Assembly: GCA_965224275.1 (NCBI GenBank)
Contig: CBDCYR010000007.1
Location: 88,708-152,707 of the forward strand
DNA from: CAUZWH01 sp965224275
GTDB lineage: Bacteria; Pseudomonadota; Alphaproteobacteria; SHVV01
Direction of reading: 5' to 3'
DNA length: 64,000 nucleotides
This document shows positions 26,943 through 35,512 of this stretch, piece after piece (positions within the stretch are counted from its first letter, which is position 1; every line of letters begins with the position of its first letter). Both the position numbers and the translations under genes were made by a program. The notes below the pieces were generated by a model, which did not search any database, was not told the origin of the DNA, and saw only the letters and a list, made by a program, of their open reading frames with translations.

Positions 26943-28070
26943 ATGATCGCTCTTGCCTGCGCTTGGGCCATCTACTCGATTCTTCAGTGGTGGGAGTATG
27001 GGACCAAATGGTTTGATTGGGACTTCATGCTCGTCACGGGCGGTCTGACATTTCTTGTGACCGTTACGCTTTCTATGTCGTTTGAGCGCCGCATGGACGC
27101 GTGCATCGACCAGCTTCGCTCGCGCCAGGTCTTTTGGCTAACCGATCAAGACTTCACCTCCTTTCGAACGTCATTTTTTGAATTTCAGCGACGGTGGGCG
27201 GTCCGCTCCGCATGGCTCATTGTTGCAACCGAGATTGGCGCGCTCGTCGTATGGGCCTTTGCCGCCCCATTTGTCGAAGGAGGAGACCTAACGCTCGAAG
27301 GCGGGGTTCTGCGTCATACACTTGCGAACGGAGATTGGTCCGAGATCCCGATCGATAATCTTATCCTGTTATCGATTGTATGCGCGATTGCAGGGTGGAT
27401 CGCCGGCCATCGCCTCGGCACAACCGCTGCGTTTGGTCTGTTACCGTGGTTTCTGAGGCGAACCAGTATCGCGCTACATCTAATACCCGGGCACCCTGAC
27501 GCCACCGCCGGACTGGCACCACTGGGTAAGTACTACGGTTTTCAGGCACTGCTCGCTACGATCCCTGCACTTTGGCTGGCGGTGTGGTGGTTCATTGCCC
27601 CTCACTGGGACCAACTCGAGCACTCACGAATTGGTTACGCTGCATGGCGGGAACCGTTCATTGGAATTTGGTTGGTAGCAGTAGTTTACGGCGCCATGTC
27701 GCTCGTCGTTCCGATGTACCTTTTCCACCGCTCCATGCTTCGCCAGAAAAAACAGCTGGTCGGTCAGAATGGACCGGGTCTCGCGAGTGCAATGGAAGCA
27801 ACACGCACAAACTTGGGCGCGGCACTGTCGACAAACCGATTACATGCTGTGCAGCGTCGTTTGGGGGATCTAACGCGTCTTCTTCATGATCTCCACTCGC
27901 TACCCGTTTGGCCGATTGAACCGCGCCGTGTTTGGCGGATCTCTCAGATTTATCTAACGGTTCTGATCGGTCCTCTCCTCGTCGAAACGTTGCGCGAGGG
28001 GCATGCGGATCCATTCACGATTTTTGAGCAGATCATCGCCCAGTTGCGCAAACTGATTCTGGGCGCCTAG
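26943..28070 (+). CDS. Polytopic membrane protein, unknown function
   Basis: 375 aa. At least five hydrophobic helices: IALACAWAIYSIL, FMLVTGGLTFLVTVTLSM, LIVATEIGALVVWAFAA, LILLSIVCAIAGWIAGH, and LVAVVYGAMSLVVPMYLF, with a cytoplasmic helical loop and C-terminal helices. I do not recognise a family. The start overlaps the stop codon of a preceding frame (ATGA at 26943) that ends YLDGNNGVERQ and disappears into IS21 copy 1. The gene was therefore probably the second of an operon whose first gene has been lost. Confidence 0.68.
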   Translation: MIALACAWAIYSILQWWEYGTKWFDWDFMLVTGGLTFLVTVTLSMSFERRMDACIDQLRSRQVFWLTDQDFTSFRTSFFEFQRRWAVRSAWLIVATEIGALVVWAFAAPFVEGGDLTLEGGVLRHTLANGDWSEIPIDNLILLSIVCAIAGWIAGHRLGTTAAFGLLPWFLRRTSIALHLIPGHPDATAGLAPLGKYYGFQALLATIPALWLAVWWFIAPHWDQLEHSRIGYAAWREPFIGIWLVAVVYGAMSLVVPMYLFHRSMLRQKKQLVGQNGPGLASAMEATRTNLGAALSTNRLHAVQRRLGDLTRLLHDLHSLPVWPIEPRRVWRISQIYLTVLIGPLLVETLREGHADPFTIFEQIIAQLRKLILGA

Positions 28071-28093
28071 CGAGTTTCGATACGTGGCTACGG

Positions 28094-28558
28094 CTATGTG
28101 ACGCACTTTGCGTCTTCTTCAACGATCACCACGTCGGGAATCCAGTTGCGCTGACGTCGCGCCAAACGATCGCCCGTCGCCTCGCCTTCGAAATCGGTCG
28201 CGGCTTCGGCGAACTCGGCGCGATCGATGTTTTCGAGCGTATTGACGTTAACAACGCCATAGCAGTTGTCGCCAATCAGACTGGTCACGACAGGGACCGC
28301 ACCGCAGCGTCTGCAGATGAGGAACTCGGCTGTGCCGGACCCGAACCGATAGCGCTCGAGTTGACCCGTGTCGGCAATTCGAACGTCGAGCTTTGCGTGT
28401 GGATGGGAGGTGTAAACACCGCCGTGTTTGCGACAGAACGAGCAGCTGCAAGCGCGTACCGGGATCGGGGTCTCGCTCGCCGGGAAAAGCAATGTGTAGC
28501 TGATATTCCGGCAATGGCACGCTCCCTTGATGGGGCGTAAAGCGACTGAATCTGTCAT
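28094..28558 (-). CDS. GFA/CENP-V domain protein
   Basis: 154 aa. The glutathione-dependent formaldehyde-activating (GFA) zinc fold is marked by GACHCRNISY, then ACSCSFCRKHGG and ICRRCGAVP, which supply the zinc-binding cysteines. Many members are of unknown activity. ATG 28558 is used because the longer ORF overlaps the promoter region of the divergent dehydrogenase. Ends 24 bases from the membrane protein gene, convergent with it. Confidence 0.83.
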   Translation of the reverse strand: MTDSVALRPIKGACHCRNISYTLLFPASETPIPVRACSCSFCRKHGGVYTSHPHAKLDVRIADTGQLERYRFGSGTAEFLICRRCGAVPVVTSLIGDNCYGVVNVNTLENIDRAEFAEAATDFEGEATGDRLARRQRNWIPDVVIVEEDAKCVT

Positions 28559-28690
28559 CCACAAGTCTCTTGTTACGACCGCCGTTGCCGCGTTGGCGCT
28601 TGCCGGTAGCCCTTCTCCCGTGCGTTCTCGCGCCACGCTGGGTATGTTGGGACACCTAACCATGTTCGGGGTGTCATTGCGACAACAGCC

Positions 28691-29704
28691 ATGAAGCAAT
28701 TCCAGATCAACGACCCGCAGGGGATCGATTCGCTGCAACTCAGGCAGCATGACCAACCAAAACCCGCGTCCAACCAGGTCCTTGTGAAAGTTCACGCCAC
28801 CTCGCTGAATTATCGCGATCTGATGGTGGTAGAAGGCCGTTACGCTCGCGGTGCACAAAAGCCCGACCTGGTCCCGCTATCGGACGGTGCCGGCGAAGTC
28901 GTCGAGGTCGGCAATGCTGTAACCCGCGTCAAGGTCGGCGATCGCGTGGCAGCGATCTTCATGCAGCGCTGGATCGGCGGGGGCATTACTGCCGATGCCC
29001 AGGGCTCCGCCCTCGGGGGATCAATCGATGGCATGCTCTCGGAATATGTCGTTTTGCATGAGAACGGATTGGTCCATCTACCCGATCATCTCTCGTTTGA
29101 AGAGGGTGCAACGTTGCCATGTGCCGCGGTGACCGCTTGGCATGCCCTGGTTCCCCAGGGGCATCTCGCAGCCGGGCAGTCGGTCCTGGTGCTCGGATCG
29201 GGCGGCGTCTCGGTATTCGCGCTGCAGTTCGCCAAACTGCTGGGTGCACGGATCATTGCGACATCCTCAAGCGACAAAAAATTGGCTCGCCTTGAAGCGC
29301 TCGGCGCATCCGGGCTCATCAATTACCGTCAACAGCCCGAGTGGGATGCCGCGGTTCTCGACCTCACCGACGGCCAAGGGGCCGATCACATCGTGGAGGT
29401 AGGCGGAGCGGGCACCCTCAGCCGTTCGCTTTCTTGCGTCAGCGTCGACGGCTTCGTGTACGTAATCGGGCTTCTTTCAGGTGCCGCTGAGATTGATCCG
29501 ATGCCTATCTTGCGTCGTATGGTCACTGTGCAGGGTGTTTATGTTGGCAGCCGAGAAATGTTTGAGGCGATGAACCGGGCCATCACAACCCATCAACTTC
29601 GTCCTGTGATCGATCGCGTGTTCCCTTTCGAGGACGCAAAGGAAGCTTTCACCTACTTCAAAAGTCAGGCTCACTTCGGAAAAGTAGTGATCACGATTCC
29701 TTAA
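28691..29704 (+). CDS. Zinc-independent MDR alcohol dehydrogenase/quinone oxidoreductase-like
   Basis: 337 aa medium-chain dehydrogenase. N-terminal GroES-like domain with ATSLNYRDLMV and LSDGAGEVVEVG, then the Rossmann motif VLVLGSGGVSVFALQFAKL. The structural zinc cysteines are missing, as in the quinone-oxidoreductase branch. It reduces or oxidises a small carbonyl, alcohol or enone with NAD(P). Substrate unknown. It stands 38 bases before the FAD oxidoreductase and may be in its operon. Confidence 0.86.
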   Translation: MKQFQINDPQGIDSLQLRQHDQPKPASNQVLVKVHATSLNYRDLMVVEGRYARGAQKPDLVPLSDGAGEVVEVGNAVTRVKVGDRVAAIFMQRWIGGGITADAQGSALGGSIDGMLSEYVVLHENGLVHLPDHLSFEEGATLPCAAVTAWHALVPQGHLAAGQSVLVLGSGGVSVFALQFAKLLGARIIATSSSDKKLARLEALGASGLINYRQQPEWDAAVLDLTDGQGADHIVEVGGAGTLSRSLSCVSVDGFVYVIGLLSGAAEIDPMPILRRMVTVQGVYVGSREMFEAMNRAITTHQLRPVIDRVFPFEDAKEAFTYFKSQAHFGKVVITIP

Positions 29705-29742
29705 GCTCGGGCTGGGCCGACCGGGCGTTGCGGTGCGGTGAG

Positions 29743-30851
29743 ATGACCGATCACGCGATTGTTGTCGGCGGCGGTCTGCTGGGTAGCGCGATCGGGTTTG
29801 GCCTGTTGCGGGCCGGCCTGCGTGTTTCCATCTACGACGAAGGTGACGATGCCTTTCGCGCCGCGCGTGGGAACTTTGGCCTCATTTCTGTGCAAGCGAA
29901 GGGCGTCGGTCATCCCCCCTATCACCGTTGGTCCCGCCGCTCCGCCGAACTCTGGCCGGAATTTGCGCGAGAACTCGAAGAGCGCACCGGCATCGAGGTG
30001 ACCTTGAGATCAACGGGGCCCTAACACCCTGTACGTCGCAGCCCGAACTTGATCAGCGACGCGCAACCATGGAACAGATCCAGCGCGAATCCGGCGAAAA
30101 CGGCTTCGAGTTTCAGGTCCTCGACCGGACGGCGGCATGCGAACTTGTTCCTCAACTCGGGCCCGCCGTCATCGGTGGTGTTTTCACCGCCTATGACGGG
30201 CATTGCTCGCCATTGGCATTGCTTCGATCCCTACGCAGCGCCTTCCTCGCCGACGGTGGACGTTACCTGCCGGACACAAAAGTGCGCGATATCAAGAGCG
30301 CCGGCCAAACTTGCGAAATTAGCACCGCGAACGGGAAACAATCCTGCGATGTAATCGTATTGGCAGCCGGACTGGGGTGTGCCGGTCTCGCAGCATCGAT
30401 CGGATTGAACGTTCCGGTCGCCCCCAATCGAGGACAAATTCTGGTCACTGAGCGCAGCGACCAGCAACTTTCCGTTTCACTCGGTTTCATACGCCAAACC
30501 GGCGAAGGCAGTTTTATGATGGGCTATTCAGAGGAAGAGGTCGGCTTAGACGATCGCACGAGCCCTGCCGTTCTTGCCGAAACGGCCGGTCAAGCGGTCG
30601 CGATCCTGCCGCTATTGGAGCACCTTCGCGTGGTGCGGTCTTGGGCCGCCTTGCGTGTCCTAACCCCCGACGGACGGCCCATCTACCAGCAATCTCCGAC
30701 CCACCCTCGAGCATTTGTGGCGACCAGCCACAGCGGGGTGACGCTGGCCGCGGCCCACGCGTTGACATTGGCACCGGCGATTGCGAGCGGTGAAACCCCG
30801 CAAGAATTAGCGTCATTCACGGCGGATCGTTTTGATGTTCAAGCGGCTTGA
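29743..30851 (+). pseudogene. HcnC/DAO-type FAD oxidoreductase, frameshifted
   Basis: D-amino-acid-oxidase-like flavoprotein, as in the HcnC subunit of hydrogen cyanide synthase or the B subunit of opine oxidases. N-terminal FAD motif IVVGGGLLGSAIGFGLLRAG, NFGLISVQ, and a C-terminal RSWAALRVLTPDGRPIYQ with the final SHSGVTLAAAHA. ATG 29743 follows GGTGAG. The frame breaks at a run of four G (30015-30018): the first frame stops at 30024, and one more G restores STG(A)L and the rest. Pseudogene or sequencing error. Overlaps the ferredoxin-like gene downstream. Confidence 0.85.
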
Positions 30852-31125
30852 TAGCGACCCCAATCCGGTAACGATCACGGTCGACGGCGAGTCGATTTGT
30901 GTCTCGTTCTCGGACACCGTCGCAGCGGCCCTTCTGACCCATGGAATCGGCGTATTTCGCAGTTCGACGGTCAGCAGCGAACCGCGCGCGCCATACTGCT
31001 TGATGGGCGTTTGCCATGATTGCCTTGTCGAAATTGACGGCCGGCTAAATCAGCAAGCCTGCCTCATTCCGGTTCGTAGCGGCATGATGGTGCGGCGCCA
31101 CATCAAAAAGGCCTCAGAGCGGTGA
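30835..31125 (+). CDS. HcnA-type [2Fe-2S] ferredoxin-like subunit
   Basis: 96 aa. Plant-type 2Fe-2S domain with cysteines in PYCLMGVCHDCLVEIDG and QQACLIPV. Small subunit of HCN-synthase, opine-oxidase or sarcosine-oxidase-like complexes that passes electrons between two flavoproteins. ATG 30835; it overlaps the end of the FAD subunit by 17 bases and its own TGA overlaps the GTG of the next gene. The order HcnC-, HcnA-, HcnB-like is clear. It is the only member of the trio that still looks intact. Confidence 0.88.
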   Translation: MFKRLDSDPNPVTITVDGESICVSFSDTVAAALLTHGIGVFRSSTVSSEPRAPYCLMGVCHDCLVEIDGRLNQQACLIPVRSGMMVRRHIKKASER

Positions 31126-31275
31126 CCGACACCGTGGACTTGATCGTTGTCGGTGCCGGACCGGCCGGCATGGCGGCCGCGACAAGCGCCGCCGATCTCG
31201 GCCTAACGGTGATTATCGTCGACCAACAAGCCGAACCGGGCGGACAGATCTATCGCGGGCTCGAGCGGCTGCTAA

Positions 31276-32207
31276 GAGTCCGACTCGAAACTCTATGTTT
31301 GATAACAGTACCTTGCGAGCCGCCTTGTGAGGAGTCGGATGTTGGCGACAAGAATCCATGCCTGTGCGGAGGCGATTGATTTCTCCCAATCCTTGGCCAG
31401 TCGACGGCATCGGTTGAGCCAGGCGAAGGTCCTCTCGACGACCCATCGTCTGGGCAGGAGCTCGAAGCCCTGGGCGGTGTCTGAGCGCTTGATGATCTCG
31501 AGCTTCCAGCGGCCGATGTCCTCAAGGGCGCCCTCGAGTTTCGGTCCCGCGTAGGCGGCGTCGGCGAAGAGGTGACGCAGCCGGGGGAAGCGATGACGGA
31601 TCGATTTGAGGACCTCGGGCGCGCCGTCGCGGTCCTGGATATCGGCTGCGTGCACGATCAGGCCGACCAGCAGGCCGAGTGTATCGGTGACGATGTGACG
31701 CTTGCGGCCCTTGATCTTCTTGCCCGCGTCATAGCCCCGAACACCACCGCTTTCCGTGGTTTTCACGCTCTGGCTGTCGATCACCCCGGCGCTCGGGCCG
31801 GCCTCGCGTCCTTCCAGCTCCCGGGCCGCCATGACCAGGTGATGGTTGATGCTCTCCAGCAGGCCGTTGGAGCGCCAGTCGTAGAAATAGCGCTGGACCG
31901 TGGAAGGCGGAGGGAAGTCGTTCGGCAACATCGCCCACTGGCAGCCCGTCGAGGCCATGTACATGACCGCATCCATGACATGGCGCAGGTCCGTCGTCCT
32001 CGGCCGGCCGATCTTCTTGCGCGGCGGCATGAGCGGCGCGATCAACGCCCACTCTCGATCCGTCAGGTCGCTTGCGTAGCGCCCGCCACGGCGCTCATAA
32101 TTCGGGCGAGTGATTTCGGTCCACATGTTGTGCCTCCTCGTTTGCTTTGACACAACCGAGTAAGCCACAACCGACTGAAATCACTCAACTAGTTTCGGGT
32201 TGGCCTC
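31276..32207 (-). mobile_element. IS5-family insertion sequence, copy 3
   Basis: 932 bp, same inverted repeats, flanked by TAA (31273-31275 and 32208-32210). Inserted in the HcnB-like gene, opposite to its direction. Confidence 0.95.
31293..32126 (-). CDS. IS5-family transposase (copy 3)
   Basis: 277 aa, intact DDE motifs, identical in translation to copy 2. AGGAGG precedes ATG 32126. Confidence 0.95.
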   Translation of the reverse strand: MWTEITRPNYERRGGRYASDLTDREWALIAPLMPPRKKIGRPRTTDLRHVMDAVMYMASTGCQWAMLPNDFPPPSTVQRYFYDWRSNGLLESINHHLVMAARELEGREAGPSAGVIDSQSVKTTESGGVRGYDAGKKIKGRKRHIVTDTLGLLVGLIVHAADIQDRDGAPEVLKSIRHRFPRLRHLFADAAYAGPKLEGALEDIGRWKLEIIKRSDTAQGFELLPRRWVVERTFAWLNRCRRLAKDWEKSIASAQAWILVANIRLLTRRLARYCYQT

Positions 32208-32329
32208 TAAAGACCAATCCAAAGCGTGCCGAGGCACTCGGTGAAGACTATATGCAAGGTGCCAAACTGGTGCGCGATTTTCGCGCCAGCACGGCCCAGT
32301 TCCGTGCCAACACCATGGTATGGCAAGTC

Positions 32330-32377
32330 GATGTCCCAAGAGATGTCCCAAGAGATGTCCCAAGAGATGTCCCGAGA
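32330..32377 (+). repeat. Four tandem 12-bp repeats (DVPR codons)
   Basis: GATGTCCCAAGA three times, then GATGTCCCGAGA. It lies where the HcnB-like protein should have its central FAD/NAD domain block, so it marks a deletion scar followed by slippage expansion. Confidence 0.9.
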
Positions 32378-33344
32378 GGTGAACCCGCACGGTCCTGGCC
32401 GGATCCGGGCCGCTGCTGTTCTTGTTAGCCTGGCAATTGCTCAACGCGGGTCTGCGGGTGAGCGCTATCCTGGAAACCACCAGTCATCGCAATTATGCCC
32501 GGACGCTGTTGCGCTCGTTCGGCACATTTCGATACCATAAATACCTACGCCTCGGATTTTCGTTGCTCGGCGATCTCCGCGGCGCGGGCATCCCGATCAT
32601 CGGCAACGTGAGCGATCTTTCCGCCCACGGCGAGCATCGCGTATCCGAAGTTTCCTATCTCGCCAACAAAGTGCGCGCTCAGCAACAGGTCGATCTGCTT
32701 CTCGTGCATGAAGGAATCGTCCCAAACTTGAACTTGTGGTTATCGCTACGCGCCGAGATGGCGTGGAACGCAACCCAGCGATCGTTCCAGCCCCATCGCG
32801 GTCGTTGGGGCGATTTGTCGCTTCCGGCGGGTCACGCAATCGGGGACTGCGCCCACATCGGCGGCGCGACCGTTGCCGTACTCGAAGGGCGTCTAGCGGC
32901 GCTGGCCATTGCGACCAGCCTCGATCGGCTCAACACCGACGAACGCAATCGATTGGCGCGTCCGCTACGCCGCGCCTTGAAACATGAGCTCAGCGCCCGA
33001 TCCTTTCTCGATCGGCTTTATGAGCCCGCGGCCGCCATTTTGGCTCCAGGTGATCCAACCACCATCGTCTGTCGTTGCGAGGAGGTAACCGCGGGCGCTA
33101 TCCGTGAAGCGGTTGCGCTGGGGTGCACAGGTCCTAATCAACTCAAGGCGTTTACCCGTTGTGGCATGGGCCCGTGCCAGGGGCGCCTGTGTGGCCCCAC
33201 AGTTGTCGAAACGATCGCCGACGCCCGCGGCGTGCCGCCCGATGAGGTCGGTTACTATCGGATTAGATCGCCTGTCAGCCCGGTAACTGTCGGTGAAATC
33301 GCACGCTCCAGCGAGCACGCCAGCGCGGTTGGCCGGCCATAGGC

Positions 33345-33796
33345 TTACGTCAATGCACGGTGGCAGGTACACGGCGCCAGGTGGCTCACCTTGTGCGGTA
33401 CGCTGCCAAACACTAAACCGCCGAGATCGCTCAGACCACGACTTCCCATCACGCTGAAGTCCGCCTTCTTCACCTCCGCAAACCGCACAATTACATGAGC
33501 CGGATCCCCGCTTTCGACGACAAACCGAATGGCCTTGATGCCGGCTTTGCTCAATCGCTCCTTGATCGGCGCAAGGACGCGGTCGCGCACATGCTCGGCG
33601 TAAAGGTGTTCCGGCGGATCGCGGACGTGCTCAACCTCGGCGAAATCGCGAAACGCAACGGAAATATCGCGATTCGACATCACATGGAGCAGCCAAATAT
33701 CGGCCACATCATCAGCGGCGATCGCCCCGCGACATCCAGGGCTATGTTGGCTTGGTCCGAGCCGTCAAATGCGACAATGAAAGTCTTGGTCATCAT
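33345..33796 (-). pseudogene. Universal stress protein (UspA family), frameshifted
   Basis: N-terminal MTKTFIVAFDGSDQANIALD and, in another frame, VADIWLLHVM then the ATP-binding signature MGSRGLSDLGGLVFGSVPHK and SHLAPC. A run of four C (33725-33728, four G in the coding strand) should be five: one more G gives DVAGAIAADDVADIW. ATG 33796 has GGAG five bases upstream. Either pseudogene or sequencing error. Ends two bases after the HcnB-like stop, convergent. Confidence 0.85.
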
Positions 33797-34002
33797 TGGC
33801 TCCATAACAAATTGGTTTGTTCAACGATGCCGAGTGGCCCGCCCAAGCCACATTGATGTAAGTGAAAAGGGTAGAAAAACCGTTTTAAATCAACCCAATG
33901 GCGACGAAGGCGGAGACGACGCGCCGGCCCTTTGTACTGCCATTTTTAATAGTTTCTATGAGCATAATGCGTTAACCACGATGGAAATCTTCGGCCTTAA
34001 GA

Positions 34003-35043
34003 GTGGTTTGGGCTGTCGAAATCTGGAGCAGGACGATTTCTGACGCGAAACGACAACTGACCGGACAGCAAAAAGCCGCCGTGCTGATGCTCGCGCTCAA
34101 TGAGCAGCAGTCGGTAACCATGTTCACGAAGATGGACGAGGAGGAGATCAAGGAGATCTCCCAGGCTATGGCCAATCTCGGCAAGATGGACTCTGAGATG
34201 GTCGAGGGCGTGTTCACCGAATTTGTAACGAGATTGTCGTCGACCGGCTCACTGATCGGGACCTACGAGGGCACCGAACGCATCCTGCGTCAGGCGATGG
34301 GCGATCGAGCTGATGATATGATGGAGGAACTGCGTGGGCCCGCCGGACGGACGCTATGGGAGAAACTCGGCAACGTTAACGAGACCATGCTCGCCGCCTA
34401 TCTGAAGAGCGAGTATCCCCAAACCATCGCCGTGGTGCTGGGCAAAATCGAGCCCGATCACGCAGCCCGCGTGCTCGCGGTGTTGCCCGAAGAAACCGCC
34501 ATGGAAGTCATCAACCGCATGCTGTCGATGGAAGGCGTGCGCAAAGAGATCTTGCAGACCGTCGAAAACACGCTGCGCTCGGAGTTCATGAGCAATCTGG
34601 CGCGCACCTCACGCCGTGATCCGCACGAATCGATGGCCGATATTTTCAATAATTTCGATCGCGCGACGGAAAAGAAATTCCTCGAATCGCTGGAAGAGGC
34701 GAACCGCGATTCGGCTGAGCGCATCAGAGGTCTGATGTTCACGTTCGAAGATCTCAACAAGCTCGATCCGGCCAGCATCCAGGTGCTGCTACGCACGGTC
34801 GACAAAGACAAGCTGGGGCTGGCACTCAAAGGAGCCTCGGAAGATCTACGCGATCTGTTCTTCAGCAACATGTCGGAACGCGCCGGCAAGATCATGCGCG
34901 AAGACATGGAAGCGCTCGGCCCGGTGCGGTTGCGCGATGTCGACGAAGCACAGGGGACCTTGGTGACTGTCGCCAAGGATCTCTCCGACCGCGGCGAAAT
35001 CGTCATCGCCGACAGCAAGGGCGAAGACGAACTCATCTACTAA
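34003..35043 (+). CDS. fliG: Flagellar motor switch protein FliG
   Basis: 346 aa as drawn from GTG 34003. N-terminal domain LTGQQKAAVLMLALNEQQSV, middle domain LKSEYPQTIAVVLGKIEPDHAARVLAVLPE (EHPQTIA-type motif), and C-terminal torque domain MFTFEDLNKLDPASIQVLLR with the charged helix ASEDLRDLFFSNMSERAG. FliG joins the MS-ring to the stators. The start is uncertain: GGAGCAGGA precedes an ATT codon 36 bases further in, and a small overlapping ORF (33981-34043) covers the region. It stands alone, away from fliF and fliN. Confidence 0.93.
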   Translation: MVWAVEIWSRTISDAKRQLTGQQKAAVLMLALNEQQSVTMFTKMDEEEIKEISQAMANLGKMDSEMVEGVFTEFVTRLSSTGSLIGTYEGTERILRQAMGDRADDMMEELRGPAGRTLWEKLGNVNETMLAAYLKSEYPQTIAVVLGKIEPDHAARVLAVLPEETAMEVINRMLSMEGVRKEILQTVENTLRSEFMSNLARTSRRDPHESMADIFNNFDRATEKKFLESLEEANRDSAERIRGLMFTFEDLNKLDPASIQVLLRTVDKDKLGLALKGASEDLRDLFFSNMSERAGKIMREDMEALGPVRLRDVDEAQGTLVTVAKDLSDRGEIVIADSKGEDELIY

Positions 35044-35048
35044 GTCGG

Positions 35049-35102
35049 CCACAACGCCTTATGCGTTGTGGTCACCCGACAGGCGAAACGCGTCTGCGTT
35101 TC
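35049..35102 (+). terminator. Two tandem hairpins after fliG
   Basis: CCACAACGC-CTTAT-GCGTTGTGG (35049-35071) and GAAACGC-GTCT-GCGTTTC (35085-35102) begin six bases after the fliG stop. Neither is followed by a T tract, so these may be mRNA-stabilising hairpins or a weak bidirectional terminator between convergent fliG and the PilZ gene. Confidence 0.5.
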
Positions 35103-35136
35103 TGCCGAAAGGGCCCGGCAGTGAGACCGCGACGTC

Positions 35137-35397
35137 TCAATCAAACGTGAATTTAAGGCCACAAGAGTCGGACGAAATCCACGTCACCTTCGAGCGTAGC
35201 GGCTCCCAAGCTTCCACCCAGAGAACCACGTCCTCGTCACTGTGAACCTCGACATTGGCGCCAAGCTGGATCGCTGCGCCGCCGATTGAGACGTCCTTCA
35301 AGCGGCAGCCGACCAACCGCTCCGCAACCTGGATCTCAACCTCGTCCCTCGCGTTAACGCGGGTGTCTATTCTTCGTTCTGTACTCATGATGACCAT
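35137..35397 (-). CDS. PilZ-domain protein (cyclic-di-GMP binding)
   Basis: 86 aa, almost only the PilZ barrel. The ligand motifs are both present: RRIDTR (RxxxR) near the N-terminus and DVSIGG ((D/N)xSxxG), followed by the beta-rich VHSDEDVVLWVEAWEP. It should bind c-di-GMP and may tune motility or surface behaviour. ATG 35388 is an alternative start. Convergent with fliG. Confidence 0.8.
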   Translation of the reverse strand: MVIMSTERRIDTRVNARDEVEIQVAERLVGCRLKDVSIGGAAIQLGANVEVHSDEDVVLWVEAWEPLRSKVTWISSDSCGLKFTFD

Positions 35398-35512
35398 CTG
35401 ACACGAAAATTTGCGTCTGGGGAAGTCGCTGTTGTCACGCTCGGTGGAGTGGATAATCCCGTTTTACAACCGGCACGGCGCGGCCGCGTCAACCCGGCGC
35501 GCGCTTATCGAG

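Larger units (their letters stand above)
31122..33342 (+). pseudogene. HcnB-type NAD(P)/FAD oxidoreductase, broken by IS5 and an internal deletion
   Basis: Large subunit of the same complex. The N-terminus VDLIVVGAGPAGMAAATSAA with the PGGQIYRGLE motif runs to 31275, where IS5 copy 3 is inserted; the frame continues exactly at 32211 (LLKTNPKRAEALGEDY). At 32330-32377 a 12-bp repeat encoding DVPR four times replaces about 50 residues expected in the family (including the ATGAMERP-type block), and the frame is shifted before VLAGSGPLLFLLAWQLL. The C-terminus keeps the BFD-like cluster motif IVCRCEEVTAGAIREAVALG and TRCGMGPCQGRLCG. Three separate lesions make this a certain pseudogene. Confidence 0.88.

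Noticed and set aside
32330..32377. Short repeat array as a possible CRISPR
   Set aside because: The 12-bp units are contiguous with no spacers and lie within a coding frame.
33495..34043. 182-codon plus-strand ORF
   Set aside because: Antisense of the uspA pseudogene for most of its length; the tail overlaps the 5' end of fliG.
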